From Verpa conica (taxonomy: Eukaryota > Ascomycota > Pezizomycetes > Pezizales > Morchellaceae): DNA of 64,000 bases. The stretch lies in contig JAUFSD010000013.1 in assembly GCA_033030425.1 (NCBI GenBank), positions 620,001-684,000 on the forward strand, written 5' to 3'. Shown piece after piece: positions 55,190 to 64,000 of the stretch. The notes below the pieces were generated by a model, which was given only the letters and a program-made list of their open reading frames with translations, was not told where the DNA came from and did not search any database. A program made the position numbers and the translations under genes. Numbering within the stretch: position 1 is the stretch's first letter; the number at the start of each line of letters is the position of its first letter.

Positions 55190-57893
55190 ATGGTAAGCGG
55201 AACACAGCTCTATCGAGATTTCATTCAATCGATAATTGCTAATTTTCAAAACCAGTCAACATTTAAAGGAGTCATAGACGGTAAATCTGACACTTGCTGT
55301 GGTTTCACTCCGATAACCAGTGCAAAAATAGCTAACTACTGCTCATCTAGAGTTTCCTGACATACGAAGTAGACTTCTTTCTATGTATATTACACGTAGT
55401 GACCTAACTCACGTATAATAGTTGATTATTTCAGGCCCAGCAAAGACCCCTACGCCAGGGCTCCACTAGCATGTTTCCTAACACATATCCATAGGTACAC
55501 TCCTGATTGTACAACAGTCTTTATATTATCAGAGTAACACTAACAGCAGGAATAGTGACCACCTCCAAGGCTTAGAAGGCTTCTATGGAGGTCCCTTCAT
55601 TCACTGTTCAGCAGCGACAAAGGAGCTGCTTCTCCGTTTGGAACGCAGAGTACATAGATGGAACATTGCAAAGGGTGTTTTGGAGGGCCGAAAGTGTCAA
55701 TATGCCGAGAAGAAGAATAAATTGGTATGTTAGGATCTAAACTTGCGCTGAAGGGGAGATTTTGACTTTTGTGGGTAGAAAGTTATACCGATGGAGACGC
55801 CAACAGTAGTGGAGCTAGATACCGAGAGGAGTATACGCGTCACTCTTTTTGACGTAAGTGATCTGTGGGAACAAAAGGCTAAAAGGGGTTGCTAAAATTA
55901 AGGGCATAGGCGAATCACTGTCCGGGTGCTGTGATGTTTCTCATTGAAGGCGATGGCAAGACTATTCTCTACACGGGTGACATTCGAGGTAAACCGAATG
56001 TAAGAAAATAAGGAGACACCTACTAACTTTACATTAGCTGAGCCATGGTGGGTTGATTACCTAGTTAGACAACCAATATTGATTCCATACACCACAGGAA
56101 TCAAACGTCTCGATAAGATCTATCTAGACACGACATTCCTAGCTCATGAGGAGAAGAACCGTATATTTTCGCCAAAGGTATACCAAATATACGCCCCTAA
56201 ATCACCCTAAAAACTAACTAGATACCAGCGTGATGGAATCCGCGAGCTTATAGAAAAAGTTAACAAATACCCACCAGACACAATATTCCACCTGAATGCC
56301 TGGACATTCGGATATGAAGATGTCTGGGTTGCTCTCGCAGCTGCTTTTAATACTAAGGTATTTTTCACCCCTTTGAGTGTTATACATATAATTAATAAAT
56401 CTCTGTTAGATACATCTAAGCAAATACCATTTCCGCATATTCACATTCATCCGTGCCCCTGAGGTCTACTCCCAAGGCCCCTTCCTCAGAGGCTACAAAT
56501 TTGGCAACACAGACGTCGCAGGATGTCTGACTACCAACCCTGAAGTCCGCTTTCACTCTTGTGAGCGGAGGTCTGGATGTCCAGGGCTAGATGGAAAGAA
56601 GAATATAGTGTGGATTACACCTATAGTTACGAGGGAGGCAGAGTCTGATGTTCATGAAGCCGGTTCCGGTGATTGTATGACAGCTTTTTCAACTAAGATG
56701 CAGGGTACAGCTACTAATAACATGAAGTGGAGAATAAGGATGACATAGAACTGCATGAAGGCAATTTACAACTACTGCTCGACGGTCTAGGAGAGGACGT
56801 AGATCCCAGGGTAAAAGAGCTTCTGCAAGAGGCAAGAAATACACGAAAGCAAACACTACCACTGCTCCTCAATGAAGGAGAAGATACTGATGAACTAGCT
56901 CTTGATAACCTAGTATCTAAACTGTCCGAATCCGCCAAGGATAAAGGCGGTTCTAACCTTCCTCGAATCCACCCAACCCAGGATATCCAAATCACCGCGT
57001 CCACTGGCGAACTCCTCCCAAACAAGATTTATTTTCCTTACTCCCGACACTCCTCATATTCTGAGCTGCGGGGTTTAGTATCAGTGTTTAGACCACGCGA
57101 CATATATCCCTGTGTGGTTGATGACCGATCATGGGATGAGACAAAAGCCATGAAGCACCTCTTCGGCGACCTCTGCGAAGGAAACACATTTACACACGAT
57201 GAAGAGATGAAGAAGGTTCTCGAGGAGAAGCAGCGTATTCAAGAAAGGTTAGAGGAGGAGGAAGAAATGTACCAGCAGCAGAGCCAAGAGAGGCTCAATA
57301 GAGAAGAGGTAGAGTATAGCTCTATTAATGTTCAACTCTTCAAAGAGCAGCTAGAAGGGGGTAGGAATCTAGAGATTTCTGGAACGGTTAAACAGCCTAC
57401 TTCACCGATAGGTAGCGATACTTTAGAGTCTTCACTGCGCACACCGAAGAGGCCAGCCGGGGATGGGGGCGATATCACACCAGAGGTCAGGAAGTCGACT
57501 CGGGGCATAAACTGTGTTCCGTCGCCATCATTACCACTACTCGCGACTCAGTCGAGCTTGATACTCCTTGAGGCTGCCCGACTTGCAGGGTCCTCTACTG
57601 CTAGTAGTAGCCCTCCGGGTTCCCAGGGTAGTGTAACAGAGGAATCACAAGGAAGAGCAGCTAAAAGGGTTAAAAGAAATGTGGATGACTCGGAGGTTTT
57701 CAACGATCAGCTAGAGACAGCACTTCAGACTAGGCAAAGTCATGGAGAAATTGTGTCTCGTCGGGGGAGTATGGATCAGGAAGGAGTTATGGAGGCTATG
57801 GAAGCGGCACTTGAGATGGATGGGAAGACATGGTGGGATGTGGAATTGAGTTGTACGAGTGGATGGAGGTATGAAGAGGAGACTGAGTTATAG
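55190..57893 (+). CDS. Artemis/SNM1-type metallo-beta-lactamase/beta-CASP nuclease
   Basis: Eleven exons join in phase: 55190-55192 (ATG alone), 55256-55280, 55351-55384, 55435-55494, 55556-55724, 55779-55853, 55910-55988, 56038-56177, 56229-56357, 56410-56668 and 56728-57893, giving 712 aa. Start STFKGVI then EFPDIR is the usual N-terminus of SNM1-type enzymes. Motifs: HxHxDH in [43 protein letters not shown], beta-CASP A in IYLDTTF, B in [16 protein letters not shown] in [11 protein letters not shown]. In the family this is a nuclear 5' exonuclease and hairpin-opening nuclease for end joining and crosslink repair. The C-terminal third is a charged coiled coil ([19 protein letters not shown]) without known domain. 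The 10-11 junction is the least certain: it relies on a GTGATT donor and an ACTAATAAC branch point. Confidence 0.82.
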
Positions 57894-58165
57894 ATTTTTA
57901 TGGGGTTAAGTTATTGAGCACTTGATCTAGGAGTGTTAGAGGATAATCTAGTATCAGAATTCTAATTTATTACTTATGGGCCCGAGATAGCTCATTGAAT
58001 CACCTCTAGTAATCTTGTTATTAAACCCCTGTTCAGCTTAACATTCAACTTAAACTGCAACTTCTCATGAACATTAAATCAGTTGCATTCGTAAAAACCC
58101 ACATTGATTAGCGAGCCCACTATCTCCCCAGCGTATTCTAGAGTAGCACCTTTTTATTTTTATTT

Positions 58166-59102
58166 TTACCTCCTCCTCCCAGCCCCACCAATGAAATTCG
58201 TAAACCTTCCCTTTGTCCTCCTCTTGCTCGTATTCGCACCCCCAACATCCGCAAACGGTCCATCATCTAAATCCATCTCATCCTCCTCACCCCAGCCACC
58301 TCTATCCTCCGCCCCTTCGGAAATAACCCTCTTCCCCTTCCCAGCACCCTTTTCATCACCCCTCAGCGCATCTCTCTTTTGAGCCAACACCCTCTCATAC
58401 TCATCCCTCTGCTTCCTCCCCACGACCGCATCATACTGGATTCCCCTCACCTGGGATTCTATATCCTTCAGCACATCCTCACAAACCTCACACCAATTCT
58501 GCAGAGTACCAATCATGGCTGGTATCTCAGAGGGAGCAACATCGCGGCCAGTGGTCGAAGATACTTCGATCAGCTGGTGCTTTGTGTCTAGTTTTGCCGA
58601 CAGAAGAGATGCGTAAATGGCAGAGATGACGAGATCTTCTAGTGCGCGGGTGCTAGGGAGATGTAGAGTTGCGAGTAGGGAAGGGTATGTGAGGTGTGTG
58701 GGACCCTGGGAGGAGAGTGTGATGAGGGATAGTTGGCGGAGCTTGTGGAGCTGTTTTTCATTTAGTGGGGGGAGGTCGGATTCGTTTGCTAGTTTATGTA
58801 GAGGTTAGTTATTTTTGAAGTGGAGAAGAGGAATGGGGAGAGGGGAGAGGGGAGAATAGTATAGTACCTTTGTAGTCGGTGTAACTACCGTATGCAAAGA
58901 TCTTGAGAAGCTCTAGGTATTTTGAACCATCGGGGTTGCTGGCGAGGGCTTGGATGTTTGGCATTTCAAGGAGCTCGGAGAAGACGAAGCAGCCCGGAGC
59001 CTGGGTTGCTTGCACTACTAGGTCGGCTGCTGCCCTGCCGGTGGCAGATTTGGCGAGGGCGAGGTAGGGCTGTAATGCTATGAGATATTGCTGTTCTGCC
59101 AT
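58166..59102 (-). CDS. CSN7: COP9 signalosome subunit 7 (PCI domain)
   Basis: Two minus-strand exons, 59102-58868 and 58788-58166, join in phase to 285 aa. The start MAEQQYLIALQPYLALAKSA is the conserved CSN7 N-terminus, followed by QATQAPGCFVFSELLEMPNI and LKIFAYGSYTDYK. The PCI winged-helix region follows (KLRQLSLITLSSQGPTHL, LEDLVISAIYASLLSAKLD, DVAPSEIPAMIGTLQNWCEV). The tail is disordered and ends GGAGRRR. CSN7 bridges the CSN ring and helix bundle; the complex removes NEDD8 from cullins and in filamentous fungi controls development and secondary metabolism. The stop lies 272 bp from the convergent end of the Artemis-like gene. Confidence 0.9.
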
Positions 59103-60241
59103 AGTTGGGTGTGGATTGGATGTAGATGTGGTTGGTGTGGGGGTGGGTTAGTGGGGGAGCTGGGGGGGGGTTGATTGAGCTTTAGGGTGGTGGGGTTGGG
59201 GTTGTATTGTGTTGTGAGGCTGCGTGGGTGGGATGGGCTGGCTTGGCTTGGTGGGGAGTGGGAGGGAGTGATGGCCTGTGTCTTGCAGGGGTGGTGATAA
59301 CGGGATTGTGCTGGATTGTGCTGAGGGCAGGGTAGGTGGATAAGGGCATTGTTTGTCTGCAGGTGCTTTGTAATAACTTGCTCGCTGGCCCCTTTGGGAG
59401 AGTGACCCTGGTAGGTGTGTGTGACAGCTACTCGGAGTCCGGCCAGAGGGCTTCCTGTCTTGTGAGAGGATGCAGCGGTGTTTGAGCAGTGTGCACTAAG
59501 AGGGAAGAGCTCTTTACTCTGTTTCAGCTTCTGCTTGGTTCTACTGCAGCGGCTCGAGTGTATTCTTGTATGTATTGTATTAGATATTGTCTGTATTATC
59601 CTATTATATCTATTATATATCCGTTCGGCACAGTCGTTCCGTTCTATAACAAGTAGAACAGCACTCCCTTACTCCTTCTTTGTAAGATGAATTGCTGGCC
59701 ATCTAAGCCCTCCACCTCTTCCAGACTATTCTCTATATTTCATGATTATCTACATGTAGGCACGGTATCTATATAATCATCTCCTTGGCAGCACAATCAC
59801 AATATATTACTCTCATCTCCAATCATCTGATTTTTGTATCCCTACCATCTCGTCGGAAGTCGCCCCTTCCTTCTCTTTCCCTTCTCTCCCTCCCCTTCCA
59901 CACCCCTACCTGCCCACCCGAAATCCCGGCGCCCTTCTTCGTACCTGTCGCTTTTTCTTTTCTTTTTCTCTTCTTTTTCTACTCTTTCGGGCAAGCTCCC
60001 TCTCCTCTTCATCTACCGAGTAGCATCGTCGTACGTCTCCCCCCTCGCTACCAACACTACTCGCTTCTGCGCGGTACCTTCGAAAAGGGCTAGGTGAGCT
60101 ATCGCCCACGCAAGCAAGTAGTACTGTGCGTCCCGTCCCCGGCGCTTCGCTGAGCGACGCTGGTCAAAAAGACGTGTCTTTCCCTCTTTTATTCCTCTCT
60201 CTTCTCTCACACAAAGTATACTGCCCCGGTACAATAAAAAG
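59103..60241. other. Divergent promoter region of CSN7 and the copper ATPase gene
   Basis: GT-rich near 59130-59260 and pyrimidine-rich near 59870-60000 (the leader side of the ATPase gene). A TACATGTA lies at 59751-59758. ORFs here are low-complexity and not supported. Confidence 0.45.
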
Positions 60242-63200
60242 ATGGCACGAGAAAAGGATGATGCGGATCGACCGCTGATGGATATGGATCTGGAGAGGGG
60301 AGTATCGTCGGAGAATGTTGCAGAACGGAGAATGGTGCAGACGACGATCGCGGTAGATGGAATGACTTGTGGGGCGTGTACAAGCGCGATTGAAGGTGCG
60401 TATTTTTTATTTTTTTTGGTTATTACCTGCAGGAACCCGGGGGAGGTGGTTATTGACAGTAGTGCTTTTTTAGGTGGATTCAAGAACCTCGATGGTCTGG
60501 ACTCCTTCACGGTCTCGCTCATCACTGAGCGTGCCGTTGCAATTCATGACGCCAATAAGATCTCTGCGGAGAAGGTTGCTGAAATGTTTGCTTCCCCGGA
60601 ACTATGATTCGTTTCTCGCTTGCTGGCTTTGCTGATTGGTGAAAAAAATAGAATTGAGGACCGTGGCTTCGATGCTCGATTAATCTCGTCCGATCCCCAC
60701 GGCAGCTCTCAACGTCGGCGAGCCCCGCCGCCACCTTCTTCGGGCTCGAGTAACCTGGTAACGACTACGGTAGCCGTGGAGGGGATGACCTGTGGTGCGT
60801 GCACTTCAGCTATCGAGGGTGGCTTCAAAGGTGTCGATGGTGTGAAGAGTTTCACGGTTAGCTTGATCACCGAGAGGGCTGTTGCTGTCCATGATCCGGA
60901 GTTAGTAAGTGCTGAGAAGGTTGCCGAGATGTAAGTTTTGTTCCTAGCCCTGTGGCAACTCAGTCTTAGTGGGGGATTGCTGACACTAGTGTTTAGAATT
61001 GAGGACCGTGGCTTTGACGCACGACTGATATCATCAGAGCCGGTTTCTGGAGGGAGGAATGGGGGAGATGCGCCGCACTTTGCTACAACTACGATTGCCG
61101 TGGAGGGAATGACATGCGGGGCTTGTACGAGTGCTGTCGAGGGTGGCTTCAAGGGTGTGGAGGGCATTGGGAGCTTCACCGTTAGCTTGGTGATGGAGAG
61201 AGCTGTGGCTGTTCATGACCCGAATGTTATCTCGGCGGAGAAGATTACAGAGATGTAAGTTTCCCACTTTACAGATCTCTAAAGCAACTGAGACTAATAT
61301 GGCGGGGGTGATATACAGAATTGAAGACCGCGGGTTCGGGGCTACAATTATATCAACCAGCCTCAGTGATGAGTCGGAAAAAGATGCAAAGATCGACACA
61401 GTAATTCTCAAAATCTTTGGCCTCCACTCCTCCGAAGATGCTCTCCGTCTCCAAAACGCCCTCAGCGCCCACCAAGGCGTCTGCGACGTAACCGTTACCT
61501 TCTCCACCTCAAAGGCCAAGATCGACTACTTCACCACCCTAACCGGTGTGCGAAGTCTCGTCGAAATGGTCGAGTCACAAGATCTCAATGCTCTCATGGC
61601 AGACATGGAGGACAACAACGCGCAGCTTGAATCCCTCGCAAAAACCAAAGAAATCACAGAATGGCGCAGGGCGTTCCAATTCTCGGTCGGGTTTGCGGTG
61701 CCAGTGTTTCTAATCAGTATGATCTTCCCAATGTGGGGAAAAGAGATTGATAAGTATCTTGGGGGGTGCGAGCTGTCTGTTCCCGGGTTGTATTTGGGGG
61801 ATTTGGTGTGTTTGGTGTTGACAGTACCTGTGCAATTTGGCATTGGCGCGAGGTTTTACCGGTCTGCGTTTAAGGGCTTGAGGCATGGAAGTGCGACTAT
61901 GGATGTGCTTGTTGTGCTTGGAACTTCTGCTGCGTTCTTCTTTTCGATTCTGGCAATGGTTATGAGTATTGTATGCTCACCACACACCAAGCCCAGTACT
62001 GTATTCGATACTTCGACTATGTTGATCACGTTCATCACACTTGGCCGCTACCTTGAGAATCGTGCAAAGGGACAGACCTCAAAGGCGCTCAGCAGACTCA
62101 TGTCACTTGCTCCGTCAATGGCGACTATCTATGTCAACCCTGAGAAAGCTGGTCTTCAAACAGACGCATCAAACGATAACACCAACACCGCAGAAGAACG
62201 CACGATCCCAACTGAACTTATCCAACTCGGCGACATTGTCATTGTCCGCCCCGGCGAGAAAATCCCAGCCGACGGAAGCGTCGTCACTGGTGAATCATAT
62301 GTTGACGAATCCATGGTCACCGGTGAAGCTATGCCGATCCTCAAACGGAAGGGAGAAGTGCTTATTGGAGGGACCGTCAACGGTGCCGGACGTCTCGATT
62401 TTAGGGTCACGAGGGCTGGCAGGGATACGCAGTTGGCACAGATTGTGAAATTGGTTCAAGAGGCACAGACTTCCAGGGCTCCGATCCAGAGGATGGCGGA
62501 TATTGTAGCAGGTTACTTCGTACCGAGTGTTATTTGCTTGGGTCTTGTCACTTTTGTTGGGTGGATGGTGCTGTCACACGTTCTCAACAATCCTCCGGCG
62601 ATTTTCAGACAGGAGGCCAGTGGGGGCACGTTTATGGTCTGTTTGAAACTGTGTATTTCGGTCATTGTCTTTGCGTGCCCTTGTGCGCTTGGTCTCTCTA
62701 CTCCGACTGCAGTCATGGTTGGCACAGGTGTTGGTGCGGAACAGGGAATCCTTGTCAAGGGTGGTGCTGCTCTGGAGACTTCAACTAGGATTACGCAGGT
62801 TGTGCTTGATAAGACGGGGACTCTTACAGTTGGCCATATGACCGCTACACTCAATAAGCAGTATGGAACTTGGGAGGGTTCAGACCGGAAGGCTCAGTTG
62901 TGGTGGCTTCTCGTTGGTATCACTGAAGCTGGCTCTGAACATCCAGTTGGTCGCGCAATCACCTCTGCTGCACGGGAAGCCCTAGGTCTTGGTCCTGAAG
63001 GTCTGCTTGATGGCTCTATCGGCGATTTTAAAGCTGTTGTTGGACGTGGTGTGGAAGCTCATGTTAAGCCGGCTACTGAGATGATGAACTATAAGGTGCT
63101 GATTGGAAACACAAAGTACTTGAACGAGAACGGGGTTACTGTACCTGAGGAGGCAGAGCGGGAAGCGAAAGGCCTAGGTTCGAGTCAGGATCAGGATGAG

Positions 63201-64000
63201 AAAGTGAAGGGTCGGACTTATGTTTTTGTTGCCATCGACGGAGAGTATAGTGGATTGATTGCACTGAGCGACGAGGTGAAAGCGGATGCTAGGTATGCTG
63301 TGGATGCGCTGAGGAGACTGGGTATTAAGGTTGCTATGGTATGTGGTTCTCTCTTATGCGCGGGTTTGAGGTGGTTTGAGTGAATTAGGATTAGTGAGCT
63401 GATTTACAACACATAGGTTACGGGCGATCAAATGGTCACAGCTCTGCAGGTAGCCAAAGAGGTTGGTATCGACGCTGATATGGTTTGGGCCGGCGTCTCT
63501 CCCGATGAGAAGCAAGAAATCGTAAAGGAAATGAAAGACAAGGGTGAAGTCGTCGCTATGGTAAGCCCTTCATAACATATCACTCGCACCAAACACCCAC
63601 TAACCCTTTTTAGGTCGGTGATGGAATCAACGACTCTCCCGCACTCGCAACTGCCGACGTCGGCATCGCTATGGCCTCTGGAACAGATGTTGCTATGGAA
63701 GCTGCTGATATAGTCCTCATGCGCCCTCAATCACTCCTTGACATCCCAGCTGCGCTCCACCTTGCAAGAACAATCTTTACCCGGATCAAGCTCAACCTTG
63801 TGTGGGCAAGCTGCTACAACATTATCGGTCTACCCTTCGCAATGGGTTTCTTCCTCCCTGTCGGATTACACCTACACCCTATGGCGGCTGGTGCGGCAAT
63901 GGCAGCAAGCAGTGTCTCGGTTGTGTGTTCGAGTTTGTTGTTGAGATTTTGGAAGAGGCCGAGGTGGATGACGGTTGCGGGGATGGAAGAGGAAGGGAGG
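60242..64000 (+). CDS. CCC2: Cu(+)-transporting P1B-type ATPase, Ccc2-like, 3' end cut by window edge
   Basis: Seven exons join in phase: 60242-60395, 60474-60585, 60652-60930, 60997-61254, 61319-63338, 63417-63560 and 63614 to the edge (1118 codons visible). Three N-terminal heavy-metal domains each contain [10 protein letters not shown]; a fourth domain-like segment ([20 protein letters not shown]) lacks the CxxC pair. Catalytic landmarks: TGEA in [15 protein letters not shown], metal site CPC in [17 protein letters not shown] (phosphorylated Asp), SEHPVGRA, and [10 protein letters not shown] in the last exon. In fungi Ccc2 moves copper into the late Golgi for loading multicopper oxidases. 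Introns between the HMA units fall at the same place and phase (AT|A). The distal C-terminus is outside the window. Confidence 0.93.

Overview
This window looks like nuclear DNA of a filamentous ascomycete. Genes are split by many short GT-AG introns (about 45-120 nt) and match fungal families: NGG1/ADA3, the UPF0658 Golgi protein, NPR2, COP9 signalosome subunit 7, a NACHT-ankyrin STAND protein and a CCC2-type copper ATPase. Gene clusters alternate with long AT-rich gene-poor tracts, and ankyrin proteins are present. That fits Pezizomycetes (truffle-like), but the placement is an inference, not a proof. All gene models here were spliced by hand by matching exon phases and family motifs.

Layout. 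0-8 kb: the 5' end of RMI1 runs off the left edge (minus strand); then a cluster of palindromic repeats, a single-exon F-box/ankyrin gene, a 153-bp MITE with TA ends, and NGG1 (SAGA/ADA complex). 8-13 kb: gene-poor, with a decayed secreted alginate-lyase-like pseudogene. 13-16 kb: an HMG-box chromatin protein and an unrecognised two-exon gene. 16-29 kb: mostly empty, with the UPF0658 Golgi membrane protein (22.5-24 kb) and a candidate unknown 3' gene end at 20.4-20.7 kb. 29-33 kb: a five-exon NLR-like gene (Helo-like N-terminus, NACHT, about 11 ankyrin repeats). 34-37 kb: two tandem C2H2 zinc-finger paralogues, one broken by a 29-nt deletion. 37-40 kb: a small Cys-rich ORF, then a divergent pair, a SNAPIN-like BLOC-1 subunit and NPR2. 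40-44 kb: gene-poor. 44-51 kb: a secreted subtilisin-like protease, a glycine-rich RRM protein with a duplicated exon-intron unit, and a low-complexity acidic/basic protein with a 15-nt first exon. 53-60 kb: a small hypothetical protein, an 11-exon Artemis/SNM1-type nuclease whose first exon is only ATG, and COP9 subunit 7. 60-64 kb: a Cu(+)-ATPase with three near-identical heavy-metal domains, cut by the right edge.

Functional links. RMI1 and the Artemis-like nuclease belong to genome maintenance; NGG1 and the HMG-box protein to chromatin; NPR2 (TORC1 inhibition at the vacuole) and the SNAPIN-like subunit (endolysosomal BLOC-1) share a 188-bp divergent promoter; the NACHT-ankyrin gene is of the fungal self/non-self (NLR) type. 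The rest looks like ordinary unlinked housekeeping genes. I did not find a convincing new multi-gene system. The most unusual signals are gene-structure events (duplicated exon-intron unit, ATG-only exon, triplicated HMA exons) and non-coding palindromes.
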